Shown: one piece after another, positions 9,081 through 16,992 of the stretch
How positions within the stretch are numbered: the stretch's first letter is position 1
Layout of the letters: every line of letters begins with the position of its first letter
Assembly: GCF_000378045.1 (NCBI RefSeq)
Contig: NZ_KB899089.1
Coordinates: 124,001-188,000, forward strand
From: Marinobacterium rhizophilum DSM 18822
Lineage (GTDB): Bacteria > Pseudomonadota > Gammaproteobacteria > Pseudomonadales > Balneatricaceae
Reading direction: 5' to 3'
Length of the DNA: 64,000 nucleotides
Translations under genes and position numbers: made by a program
Notes under the pieces: model-generated
The model's database searches: none
What the model was told of the DNA's origin: nothing
The model's input: only the letters and a program-made list of their open reading frames with translations

Positions 9081-9584
9081 TCAGGCTGCGCAGTTGGCAG
9101 CAGCGGCATTCACCACATCATAGTAGATAGCGGCTTTTTCAATCTTGCTCTGGTCGGCATAACCGGCCACACCGACCTGCTGACCCATCTGGCTGCGCAC
9201 GGTGTTGATCACAGCAGGCCGGGCACCCTGACGGCAATCCAGAATCTGCAGCATGGCGCTGAGGTGTTGACCCTCGCCCTGCGCTGTTTCTTCGGCCAGA
9301 TTGTCATAGGTGTCCAGGATGAACTGAGCGACTTCGACATTGCGCTTGCTGCAAGTCTCCGGGCTGGAGGTTGCAGACGTCACCGCCGTGATGCCCAGAT
9401 CCCAGATAATGTTGGAGGTCACCGCCGCCCAGTGGGTGGTCGGGAACAGTGCTGCCCCGATACCACAGTTCACATACGGATTAGGGCCGGAGCCGACAGG
9501 TTTGGTTTCTGCCAGGGTGGCAGCGGACATGCTCAACGCGGTGCCCGCGAGCACCAGAGATAACAGGTTGTGCTTGATGTTCAT
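9081..9584 (-). CDS. DUF3015 family secreted protein
   Basis: A 167-residue predicted periplasmic protein. MNIKHNLLSLVLAGTALSMS with AATLA-E is a Sec signal. GGAGGGG lies about 11 bp before this ATG, which decides the start at 9584 over an in-frame ATG at 9617. The mature part matches DUF3015: NPYVNCGIGAALF, IIWDLGITAVTSATSSPETC and the later DCRQ. Three or four cysteines suggest disulfides. It is the first gene of a two-gene unit with the DUF4105 protein. No biochemical role is known to me. Confidence 0.83.
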   Translation of the reverse strand: MNIKHNLLSLVLAGTALSMSAATLAETKPVGSGPNPYVNCGIGAALFPTTHWAAVTSNIIWDLGITAVTSATSSPETCSKRNVEVAQFILDTYDNLAEETAQGEGQHLSAMLQILDCRQGARPAVINTVRSQMGQQVGVAGYADQSKIEKAAIYYDVVNAAAANCAA

Positions 9585-10059
9585 TCGTAGACGCCCCTCC
9601 AGGGCAAGTAAATCCATTTATCCGTGTTTTGCGCGCAGAGCCAGCAGCCCAAGGCAACAGACTCAAAAATACCGCACCGCCGTTCACCGTCAACAGAATA
9701 CGCTAGCAACGCGCTGCATTTGCGCTAAAAGGCGCCGCTAATTCATAGAAAGTTCAGGCGCGCCGAGAATACAGCATGAACAGGGGCCGGGAAATAGGCA
9801 AAAAGCGTTAGAGCGCAATGGCAGCAGTGCACCGAACCTCGCTTCTAAGCAGCCGCGTCCGGCGGCTACGCTTTTTGGTTTGAGCCGCGCAGCGCTGATT
9901 ATCGACATTACATTCAGCCCCCGGGCCAAGGCGATGCTATATTTTTTGAGCTCGTCGCTGTATGAAGTCTTGCACCGGCACGACTTCGAGTGGGGCACGG
10001 CAACCCACTGTGCACCGCTCATGCAGCTCAAAGGACTCGATAGAAACAAGGAGACGTTC
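9585..10059. other. Divergent intergenic region without a recognised gene
   Basis: About 475 bp between the minus-strand DUF3015 gene and the plus-strand hydrolase gene. It must hold both promoters. AAGGAG at 10048-10053 is the hydrolase ribosome site. An open frame runs upstream of the hydrolase start (from 9880) but has no coding character and no ribosome site. I see no convincing operator or RNA gene. Confidence 0.5.
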
Positions 10060-12174
10060 ATGCTTCGCCCCATACGGCGCGTTCTGCGCTTATGCTGTGC
10101 ACTATTTCTGTGCCTTGCCCTTAGCCCTGCAATCGCAGTCGCCCAGAGTCAGGGATTCAATCAATTACCGGATTTCGTTGGCAGTATCCGCAGCGCGCGC
10201 TATGACGGTGTCAACGACGACCTTCTGACCGCGGGTCTAGGCCTGGCTGGCCTGCAGGCCGCGTCCCCGCCGGTGTCCAGCCCTCCGACCGCGCGCGATA
10301 TCCGCCGCCTGGCGATCTATAACAATTACCGCGCGCTGGTCGACGTGGCCAGCAGTGGCGGTTTCGGCAGCCTGTTTGGACCCCGCACCAGCGTCGATGC
10401 CGACGGCAACGTCAACAGCGGCGGCAGCGGCATGATCGCGGGCACCGAGTACCTGGCCTATGCGGACGATGGCAGCGGCAGGCAGAATGTCACGCTGATG
10501 GTGCAGGTGCCGGCACATTTCAGCCTCGACAGCCCCTGTATTGTTACCGGCACGTCGAGCGGTTCGCGCGGCGTCTACGGCGCGATTAGCACCGCTGGCG
10601 AATGGGGCCTGCAAAAGGGCTGCGCGGTGACCTATGCCGACAAGGGCACCGGTACCGGGCTGCACGATCTCGCTGCCCATACCGTCAGCCTTATCGACGG
10701 TGAACGTGCCGATGCCATGGCGGCCGGCAGCTCGTCTAGCTTCACAGCCGATCTCGACGACCCGGCCCGCGCCGATTTCCTCGCAGAGTGGCCCAATCGC
10801 GTCGCCATCAAGCACGCGCATTCCAGGCAGAATCCCGAAGCCGACTGGGGCTTGCATACGCTGCAGGCGGTGCAATTTGCGTTCTACGTGCTCAACGAGC
10901 AGTTCGGCCCCGAACACAAACACCAGGGACACAAGGTCATATTGCGTCCCTCCAACACCCTCGTCATCGCCTCCAGCGCATCCAATGGCGCCGGCGCCGC
11001 GCTCGCGGCCGCAGAACAGGACGAGGGTCACTGGATCGACGGTGTCGCGGTCAGCGAGCCGCAGATCCAGCTCGTACCCGACGCCCGCGTCAGTGTGGAA
11101 CGCGGTAAGCATTCGTTCACGGGTAGCGGCAAGGCGTTGTTCGATTACACGAGTTTCGCCAACCTTTACCAGCCCTGTGCCGCACTGTCGACGGGCGCTG
11201 CAGCGGCACCCGGTCGGACCTTCGTATCAGCCACGAGCGCTGCCAACCGCTGTGCCGCACTGCATGCCAATGGCCTGCTGAGCGCCAACGACTTGGCCGG
11301 TCAGGCGGAGGAGGCGCTGGAGCGCCTGGTCAACTATGGCTGGGAGCCGGAATCGGTATTGCTGCATGCGTCGCACTATGCCTTTGCGACGCCGGCGATC
11401 GCCCTGCTCTATGCCAACGCCTATGGCCGGTTTGGCGTCGAGGAACGCCTTTGCGACTACAGCTACGCCGGCGTCGACGCCACGGGAGCGCCGGCCGCCA
11501 TATCGAGCACAAATCTGGATCTGAGCTTCGGTACCGGCAACGGCATTCCGCCGACGGCAGGCGCGCAAATCATCAACGACAATTCAGTCGGCGGGCCGCT
11601 GCGTGATGCAATGTCGATCTCGCCGTCAACCGGGCGGGCGGACTTCAACATTGACGGTGCGCTGTGTCTGCGCGATCTGCTGCAGGGGAGTTCCACTGAC
11701 GCGCTGCGCGTACGGCAGGGTGTCAGCGAAGTACTGCACCAGGCGGATCTGCACGGCAAGCCAGCGATCATCGTGCATGGCCGTTCCGATGCACTGGTAC
11801 CGGTCGGGTTCAGTTCAAGGCCCTATTTCGGCCTGAACCAGCTGGTCGAACAGGGCCGCAGCCGGCTGAGCTATATCGAGGTGACCAATGCCCAGCACTT
11901 TGACGCCTTTATCGACCATGCCGCCCTGCCGGGCTACGACAGCAATTTCGTGCCGCTGCACGTCTATCTGACCGACGCCCTCGACCTGATGTTCGATCAC
12001 CTGAACGAGGGCACGCCCCTGCCACCGTCACAGGTGGTGCGCACCACGCCACGGGGCGGCGCACCTGGCGCTGCCCCGGCGCTGACCGCTGCCAACGTGC
12101 CACCGATCGCGGCGCAACCCGCGCCGGACGACCGCATCACGTTCCACAGCGGTACGGTGTACGTGCCAGACTAG
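10060..12174 (+). CDS. D-(-)-3-hydroxybutyrate oligomer hydrolase
   Basis: A 704-residue secreted hydrolase (3HB-oligomer hydrolase family, EC 3.1.1.22), which cuts soluble 3-hydroxybutyrate oligomers released from polyhydroxybutyrate into monomers. A Sec signal spans residues 1-29 (LCLALSPAIAVAQ). Family landmarks are VTGTSSGSRGVYGAI near 165, with the nucleophile-type Ser context, GWGLQKGCAVTYADKG-like sequence near 190, and PAIIVHGRSDALVPVGFSS near 570, with the acid residue. AAGGAG precedes the ATG at 10060 by 6 bp; a longer frame upstream lacks support. The gene stands alone. Together with a depolymerase elsewhere it would allow use of external PHB. Confidence 0.88.
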   Translation: MLRPIRRVLRLCCALFLCLALSPAIAVAQSQGFNQLPDFVGSIRSARYDGVNDDLLTAGLGLAGLQAASPPVSSPPTARDIRRLAIYNNYRALVDVASSGGFGSLFGPRTSVDADGNVNSGGSGMIAGTEYLAYADDGSGRQNVTLMVQVPAHFSLDSPCIVTGTSSGSRGVYGAISTAGEWGLQKGCAVTYADKGTGTGLHDLAAHTVSLIDGERADAMAAGSSSSFTADLDDPARADFLAEWPNRVAIKHAHSRQNPEADWGLHTLQAVQFAFYVLNEQFGPEHKHQGHKVILRPSNTLVIASSASNGAGAALAAAEQDEGHWIDGVAVSEPQIQLVPDARVSVERGKHSFTGSGKALFDYTSFANLYQPCAALSTGAAAAPGRTFVSATSAANRCAALHANGLLSANDLAGQAEEALERLVNYGWEPESVLLHASHYAFATPAIALLYANAYGRFGVEERLCDYSYAGVDATGAPAAISSTNLDLSFGTGNGIPPTAGAQIINDNSVGGPLRDAMSISPSTGRADFNIDGALCLRDLLQGSSTDALRVRQGVSEVLHQADLHGKPAIIVHGRSDALVPVGFSSRPYFGLNQLVEQGRSRLSYIEVTNAQHFDAFIDHAALPGYDSNFVPLHVYLTDALDLMFDHLNEGTPLPPSQVVRTTPRGGAPGAAPALTAANVPPIAAQPAPDDRITFHSGTVYVPD

Positions 12175-12378
12175 CCCGTGTAGTCGCGGCCGCTTCCGAT
12201 GCTTACGGCAACGCGAAGTGCAATCCCGGGCCCGGCGGGCTTGTACGTTGTGGGCAGCGACAAGACATCCACGGGATCGTGCTTCAGTCCAGCGAGGCCC
12301 CCTCCAATGGAGCAAGCTCGATCAGGCTCCATCCGGCGCAAGATGGCAGTATGGTCGGGTCGTTGACGGGAGGCGCCG

Positions 12379-13251
12379 GTGAAAGGGAAAGGCAACACGC
12401 ATATCGAGCAACGGATCTGCCGGGTTCGCAGCTATATCGAGAGCAATCTGGATGCTGAACTCACGCTGGACGCATTGAGCGGTGTCGCAGGCTTTTCCAA
12501 GTATCACTTTCACCGGCTATTCAGCGCCTATACCGGTTTGAGCCTCATCCGTTTCGTACTGCTTGTGCGATTGAAGCGCGCTTCCTACCGGATCGCCTTC
12601 AAGGATGAGGTGAAAATTATCGACATAGCGCTTGAGGCGGGCTTTGACAGTTCCGAAGCCTTCTCCCGCGCATTCAAGCGGGAATTGGGCCAGAGCCCAT
12701 CCGCATTCAAGACGAATCCCGAGTGGACGAAATGGCATAGGGCATTTCGCTTTCGTTTGCCCGGTACAGGAGACAGGAAAATGGACGTTGGCATAGTCGA
12801 GTTAGAAGAAATCAAGGTGGCTTACATCGAGCACAAGGGACCACCCGATCGGGTGCTGGATACGGCAGCACGTTTCATCGCGTGGCGCAAAGCTACGGGG
12901 CTGTCACCGGTTGGCAGCAGCAGGACCTTCGGGGTGCCTCATAACGACCCCAATACGACAAGGCCGGAGGATTTTCACTTCGATATCTGCGGCTCGGTCA
13001 GCTGCGACGTGCCGGAGAACGGCTACGGCGTGAAAACCGGCAGCATTCCCGGCGGGCGCTGCGCCATTTACCGTCATCGCGGCAGCCACGACCTGATCGA
13101 TGAGAACATTTACGCGCTGTACCGTAACTGGCTGCCGAAGAGCGGGGAGGAATGCAGGGATTTCCCCTGTTTCTTCCAATACCTGAACTTCGCTCACGAC
13201 GTGGATGAGTGCGACCTGTTGACCGATATCTACCTGCCGTTGAAAGGCTAG
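12379..13251 (+). CDS. AraC-family regulator with GyrI-like effector domain
   Basis: A 290-residue regulator with a GTG start. The DNA-binding AraC/XylS double HTH is N-terminal (about 8-110; LDALSGVAGFSKYHFHRLF, then IIDIALEAGFDSSEAFSRAF). The C-terminal half (about 130-290) is a GyrI/SOUL-like small-molecule-binding domain (VAYIEHKGPPD, GRCAIYRHRGSHDLI). This layout matches the Rob/SbmC-related group of multidrug or stress regulators. It stands alone between the hydrolase gene and the tRNA repeats, so its targets cannot be guessed from neighbours. Confidence 0.87.
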   Translation: MKGKGNTHIEQRICRVRSYIESNLDAELTLDALSGVAGFSKYHFHRLFSAYTGLSLIRFVLLVRLKRASYRIAFKDEVKIIDIALEAGFDSSEAFSRAFKRELGQSPSAFKTNPEWTKWHRAFRFRLPGTGDRKMDVGIVELEEIKVAYIEHKGPPDRVLDTAARFIAWRKATGLSPVGSSRTFGVPHNDPNTTRPEDFHFDICGSVSCDVPENGYGVKTGSIPGGRCAIYRHRGSHDLIDENIYALYRNWLPKSGEECRDFPCFFQYLNFAHDVDECDLLTDIYLPLKG

Positions 13252-13326
13252 ACGGCTGACTTCGCGCAGGCACTCCGCCTCGCGACAAGTGGAGTGGAGT
13301 GGCACGGTACCCGAAGTCGGGCAAAG

Positions 13327-13508
13327 TGCCGGGAACAGTTTGGCATATTGGCGCGCAGCGACGATCACCCGAAGGGCAGACTGGCCACGGGGTGGTGGCC
13401 AGCAATCGAACCCGGGGTCGATGGAGCCCAACCACTGAACGTTCAGACACAAAAAAGCCCCACTGTTGCTAGCGAGGCTTCTAGGTTTAACTTGGTGCTG
13501 TAGGCGGA
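13327..13508. repeat. Direct repeat unit A (tRNA 3'-end remnant, terminator copy and spacer)
   Basis: Imperfect direct repeat of unit B, offset by about 186-188 bp. Both share a central block (GCGCGCAGCGACGATCACCC), a near-palindrome around CGAACCCGGGGTCGAT, a terminator-like block, and an end resembling the 3' end of the adjacent tRNA-Phe. In unit A that end reads, on the minus strand, TCCGCCTACAGCACCA, which looks like the last bases of a lost or degenerated tRNA. No tRNA body precedes it. Confidence 0.75.
13451..13480 (-). terminator. Terminator-like hairpin in repeat unit A
   Basis: Minus-strand stem with arms AAGCCTC and GGGGCTT followed by six T residues. It is a near copy of the terminator after tRNA-Phe but has no intact gene directly upstream. 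Confidence 0.6.
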
Positions 13509-13514
13509 CCAAAT

Positions 13515-13694
13515 TGCCGGGAGCAATTTGGTATATCGGCGCGCAGCGACGATCACCCGAAGGGCGAGCTACAGGGATGTAGCGAGTCATCGAACCCGGG
13601 GTCGATGAAGCCTCACCCACTGAACATCCAGCAGACACAAAAAAGCCCCACTATCACTAGCGAGGCTTTAAAGTAAGTTGGTGCCCGGAGGCGG
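13515..13694. repeat. Direct repeat unit B, ending inside tRNA-Phe
   Basis: Second copy of the unit at 13327-13508. It begins at a perfect 9-bp inverted repeat (CCAAATTGC at 13509-13517, GCAATTTGG at 13523-13531), carries the tRNA-Phe terminator, and runs into the 3' end of the intact tRNA-Phe gene. Duplication of a tRNA 3' end plus its downstream DNA is typical of integration scars. Confidence 0.75.
13639..13668 (-). terminator. Rho-independent terminator of tRNA-Phe
   Basis: About 10 bp after the tRNA 3' end on the minus strand: arms AAGCCTC and GGGGCTT (one G-T pair), a 12-base loop, then a run of six T residues. Confidence 0.8.
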
Positions 13695-13754
13695 AATCGA
13701 ACCACCGACACGAGGATTTTCAATCCTCTGCTCTACCGACTGAGCTATCCGGGC
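13679..13754 (-). tRNA. tRNA-Phe (anticodon GAA)
   Basis: A 76-nt tRNA including an encoded CCA. On the minus strand it starts GCCCGGATAGCTCAGTCGG. The anticodon stem GAGGA/TCCTC encloses TTGAAAA (anticodon GAA), the T arm contains GGTTCGATTCC, and the acceptor ends CCGGGC-A-CCA. It is nearly identical to E. coli tRNA-Phe in the conserved positions. It is followed by its own terminator and by tandem repeats that include its 3' end. Confidence 0.97.
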
Positions 13755-13871
13755 AACTCAAGAGGCGCGTATTATTCTACGCGCAAGCCCCCTTGTCAAT
13801 GCGATATTTCCATAAATTTCATGGGTTTTGCAGTAAATGCCAAATCCATTGGTATCACGGTTTACTGCAGA

Positions 13872-14222
13872 TCAGTGATCATCCATATAACGCTTGGCCT
13901 GCTCCTGCCCCCGGGTCTGTGTGCCCCAGTCCAAACGGTGGTGCAGGGCGCTTTTGGCCAGTATGTAGCTGCTCACCGGCGTGGTAAGCAGCAGGAATAC
14001 CGCAATCAGCAAGTGATGCGGATTCAGCATGCCGCTGTTCCAGGACGACAACAGCAGGGCACCGACCAGCAGCCCCCACATCCCCAGGGTGGTGGCCTTG
14101 GTTGGCGCGTGCAGCCGGGTATAAAAATCCGGCAGGCGCACCAGACCAAAGGAGCCCAGCAGTATAAAAGCGCCGCCGCCGAGTAGAAAAAACGAGACAA
14201 TCAGTTCAAACCAGAATGGCAC
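13872..14222 (-). CDS. mrpG: Na+(K+)/H+ antiporter subunit G
   Basis: A 116-residue MnhG/MrpG/PhaG subunit with three membrane segments. The family motif GSFGLVRLPDFYTRLHAPTK spans about 24-43, followed by TLGMWGLLVGALL. It is the last gene of the Mrp operon in transcription order. Unlike the tightly packed upstream genes, it is separated from mrpF by 141 bp containing a strong hairpin, so its expression may be tuned separately. The C-terminal tail is charged and cytoplasmic. Confidence 0.92.
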   Translation of the reverse strand: MPFWFELIVSFFLLGGGAFILLGSFGLVRLPDFYTRLHAPTKATTLGMWGLLVGALLLSSWNSGMLNPHHLLIAVFLLLTTPVSSYILAKSALHHRLDWGTQTRGQEQAKRYMDDH

Positions 14223-14296
14223 AGGTCGCTCTCCCTTGTAACAAAGCTTTTATTAACCAGACGATGGAAAAGACCTTCCGGCCCTGTACCGTCATC

Positions 14297-14324
14297 GCCC
14301 TTGAAATCAGTGTGTTTCAAGGGC
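14297..14324. repeat. Perfect 10-bp-arm hairpin between mrpF and mrpG
   Basis: Arms GCCCTTGAAA (14297-14306) and TTTCAAGGGC (14315-14324) with an 8-base loop. No T tract follows on the minus strand, so it is not a classical terminator. The same two arms recur at 59641-59688. Confidence 0.7.
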
Positions 14325-14363
14325 TTGCGCTGCCCCATGATGGCGCCTCACTGCGCCACTGGA

Positions 14364-14633
14364 TTATTCAATAATATCGCCCCGTAACAGGTACTTGCAT
14401 ACAGCAACGGTGCTGACAAACCCCAGCAGGGCGATCAGCAAGGCGGCCTCGAAATAGAGCGCGGTTACCTTCCAGACACCAAACATGATGATCAGCGCGC
14501 TGCTGTTGATATACAGGGTATCCAGCGCCAGAATCCGGTCCGGCAGGCTAGAGCGCGTACACAGGCTCCAGAGATTAAGCATCATCGCCAGGCAAAGCAT
14601 GGCGAACACTAATGGTATAACCCAGCTCAGCAT
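14364..14633 (-). CDS. mrpF: Na+(K+)/H+ antiporter subunit F
   Basis: An 89-residue MnhF/MrpF subunit with three membrane helices. The conserved SLPDRILALDTLYINSSALI lies at about 29-48 and includes the family's Asp-Arg and Asp residues. It overlaps mrpE by 7 bp, indicating translational coupling. It assembles with subunits A-E and G into one inner-membrane complex that exchanges cytoplasmic Na+ or K+ for H+. Confidence 0.92.
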   Translation of the reverse strand: MLSWVIPLVFAMLCLAMMLNLWSLCTRSSLPDRILALDTLYINSSALIIMFGVWKVTALYFEAALLIALLGFVSTVAVCKYLLRGDIIE

Positions 14634-15115
14634 TCGAAAATCTCCCGCAGCCGCGCCTCGTAACGGCGCTTGATAGTCGCGATCAATTGCGCCTCGTCTT
14701 CCAGATCCAGCACATGCAGCAACAGCCGGCTCTGATCTGCTGATACATCGGCACTGACGGTCCCCGGCGTGAGGGAAATGGTGCTGGCCAGTACCGTGAT
14801 CGGAAAGCCCTGCGTAATATCCAGCGGTACCTCGACGAAGGCCGGACGCAACTGCAGCCGAGGCCGCAGCATCAGGCGCGCTACCTGCATATTAGCCACC
14901 AGGATGTCCCACAGCACCAGAAACAGGTACAGCAGCGCCTTGATCGGACGTTTGATGGACGGCTGCGGATTACGCAGGCGCATTGTCAGCAACGGAATCA
15001 GCAGCGCCAGAACGGACCCCAACAGCAGATGGCCGGGGGCCAGCGTTTGATTCAGCAACAGCCAGACCACCAGCAACAGCAAGCTGGTATGGGGCAGTGG
15101 TAACCAGGTACGCAT
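14627..15115 (-). CDS. mrpE: Na+(K+)/H+ antiporter subunit E
   Basis: A 162-residue MnhE/MrpE subunit. The ATG at 15115 (MRTWLPLPHTSLLLLVVWLL) lies one base after the mrpD stop and is preferred over an in-frame ATG at 15178 inside mrpD. Two hydrophobic segments are followed by the cytoplasmic part with VEVPLDI, the ITVLASTISLTPGT motif and LLLHVLDLED. It is needed for assembly and full activity of the Mrp complex. Confidence 0.92.
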   Translation of the reverse strand: MRTWLPLPHTSLLLLVVWLLLNQTLAPGHLLLGSVLALLIPLLTMRLRNPQPSIKRPIKALLYLFLVLWDILVANMQVARLMLRPRLQLRPAFVEVPLDITQGFPITVLASTISLTPGTVSADVSADQSRLLLHVLDLEDEAQLIATIKRRYEARLREIFEC

Positions 15116-15116
15116 G

Positions 15117-16637
15117 TTATTTGACCTCCAGCTGAGCGAGCGGCAGCAGCACACTGCCGATCTGGCCATGCACATCATGCAGTTGCTGCGCCGTAGCGGC
15201 CGTCAGCTGCGTAACCGGGGCGGCAAAAATAGATAGCAGCAGCGGCATGGCAAGCAACAGCACAACCGCCAGAAGCTGCACTGGATGGGCCCTTTCCGTC
15301 TCGGCCGGGCTGCCTGCCAGATTCCAGAAAAGAGTACTCCCGGCACGGGAGAGCGCGATTAGCGCAACCAGGCTGCTGCCCAGCAGAAGTGGCCAGAGCC
15401 AGCTCATTTCCTGCACGCTACTGGCAGCATTCAGCATCAGCACCTTGCCGATAAATCCCGACAACGGTGGCATGCCGATGACCGCGATCGCGCCAATAAA
15501 AAACAGCGACCCCAGCAGCCTGTCCTGCCCAACTCCCCGAGCCGACACCAGCCGGTCGCGCACCTTGCCACGCTGGCGTGCAATCAGGTCGGCCAACAGG
15601 AAGAGTCCGGCGCTGATCAGGGTACTGTGCAACAGATAATACAGTGCTGCCGCCGTCGCGGTTTCACGCTGCAGCGCAATAACCGCCAGCAGCGAACCCA
15701 CCGAGACGATGATCAGGTTGGCGATGAGCCGGCGCAGATCCTGCGCGGCCAGCGTGCCGATAGCACCGATCAGAATCGTCATCAGTGCCAACGGCCAAAG
15801 CCAGGGCCCGGCGATATGACTGAGCGTGCCGGCCGCCTCGCCAAAGATCATGGTAAAGACCCTCAGGATGGCATAGATACCCACTTTGGTCATGATCGCG
15901 AACAGCGCCGCCACCGCCGGTGTCGAGGCGGCATAGGCCGCCGGTAGCCAGAACTGCAGTGGCAGCATCGCCGCCTTTAACCCGAACACGATCAGCAGCA
16001 TCAGACCACCGGCCTGCACCAGGGGCGCATCACGGGGATCAAGCAGCTGTACCTTGAGCGCCAGGTCAGCGATATTCAGGGTCCCGAGGGTGCCGTACAG
16101 AATACCCAGCGCAAACAGGAAAATGGCCGAGCCCGCCAGATTCAGAATCACATAGTGCAGACCCGCCCGGGTGCGCGTCTTGCCGCCACCGAACATCAGC
16201 AGTCCATAGGATGCAATCAGCAGAATTTCGAAAAATACAAAAAGGTTAAACAGGTCACCGGTCAGGAAAGCGCCATTGATACCCAGAATCTGGAACTGCA
16301 GCAACGGCTGGAAGAAGGATCCCTCTTCTTCCCGCGGACCAAAGGTATAGAGCAGCGAACAGAAGGCCAGTACGGATGTTAACAGCAGCAACAGGGTACT
16401 GAGACGGTCGGCCACCAGCACGATGCCAAAGGGTGCGGCCCAGTCGCCCAGGGCATAAACCTCGACCAGCCCCTGTTGTGCCTGTTTCAGCAGCACGGCA
16501 CTGATCAGCACGGTCACACCTGACAACAGCAGCGCAAAGTTGCGCTGGCGGATACGGCTTGTACCGATCGGCGGCAGTAGCATCAGCAGGCCGGCAAGCA
16601 ACGGCAGAATAAGCGGTAAAAGGATCAGATGCTGCAT
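15117..16637 (-). CDS. mrpD: Na+(K+)/H+ antiporter subunit D
   Basis: A 506-residue MnhD/MrpD subunit homologous to the proton-pumping Nqo13/14 (NuoM/N) subunits of complex I. About fourteen membrane helices. Visible are the TM5 glutamate region (VFFEILLIASYGLLM), the lysine/glutamine segment KAAMLPLQFWLPAAYAAS of helix 7 and STPAVAALFAIMTKVGIYA. The start at 16637 (MQHLILLPLILPLL) is one base after the mrpC stop; a longer in-frame start at 16703 would sit inside mrpC and begin with polar sequence. Confidence 0.92.
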   Translation of the reverse strand: MQHLILLPLILPLLAGLLMLLPPIGTSRIRQRNFALLLSGVTVLISAVLLKQAQQGLVEVYALGDWAAPFGIVLVADRLSTLLLLLTSVLAFCSLLYTFGPREEEGSFFQPLLQFQILGINGAFLTGDLFNLFVFFEILLIASYGLLMFGGGKTRTRAGLHYVILNLAGSAIFLFALGILYGTLGTLNIADLALKVQLLDPRDAPLVQAGGLMLLIVFGLKAAMLPLQFWLPAAYAASTPAVAALFAIMTKVGIYAILRVFTMIFGEAAGTLSHIAGPWLWPLALMTILIGAIGTLAAQDLRRLIANLIIVSVGSLLAVIALQRETATAAALYYLLHSTLISAGLFLLADLIARQRGKVRDRLVSARGVGQDRLLGSLFFIGAIAVIGMPPLSGFIGKVLMLNAASSVQEMSWLWPLLLGSSLVALIALSRAGSTLFWNLAGSPAETERAHPVQLLAVVLLLAMPLLLSIFAAPVTQLTAATAQQLHDVHGQIGSVLLPLAQLEVK

Positions 16638-16638
16638 A

Positions 16639-16992
16639 TCAGGTGCGTTCCTCTGAATCGGCATCGATGACCGGCACGCGACCGTCCACATGGTCGTTGC
16701 CAAGGTCTCCGCGGGCCCGCATGGCCAGAATCACCACAAACGCCGTCATGGCAAAGCCAATCACGATGGCCGTCAGCACCAGGGCCTGGGGCAGCGGATC
16801 GGAATGATCGCTCGAGGTGCCCAGCACGGCGGCACCTCCGACACTGAGCCGTCCCGAAGCGAACAGAAACAGGTTCACGCCATAGGACAGCAGGGTCAGA
16901 CCGACCACCACCGGAAAGGTGCGTCCACGCAACAGCAGAAAAACACCCGAGGCAGTCAAAACGCCGACACAGGCGGCATAAAGGGCTTCCAT
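16639..16992 (-). CDS. mrpC: Na+(K+)/H+ antiporter subunit C
   Basis: A 117-residue MnhC/MrpC subunit, homologous to NuoK, with three membrane helices. Conserved segments: GVFLLLRGRTFPVVVGLTLL, YGVNLFLFASG and DPLPQALVLTAIVIGFAMTA. Its ATG shares one base with the mrpA stop (TAATG), so it is translationally coupled. The tail is hydrophilic and acidic. Confidence 0.93.
   Translation of the reverse strand: MEALYAACVGVLTASGVFLLLRGRTFPVVVGLTLLSYGVNLFLFASGRLSVGGAAVLGTSSDHSDPLPQALVLTAIVIGFAMTAFVVILAMRARGDLGNDHVDGRVPVIDADSEERT

Noticed and set aside
13381-13430. CRISPR-like or second tRNA gene in the 13.3-13.7 kb repeats
   Set aside because: There are only two imperfect units with no spacer pattern, and unit A lacks a tRNA body or anticodon arm.
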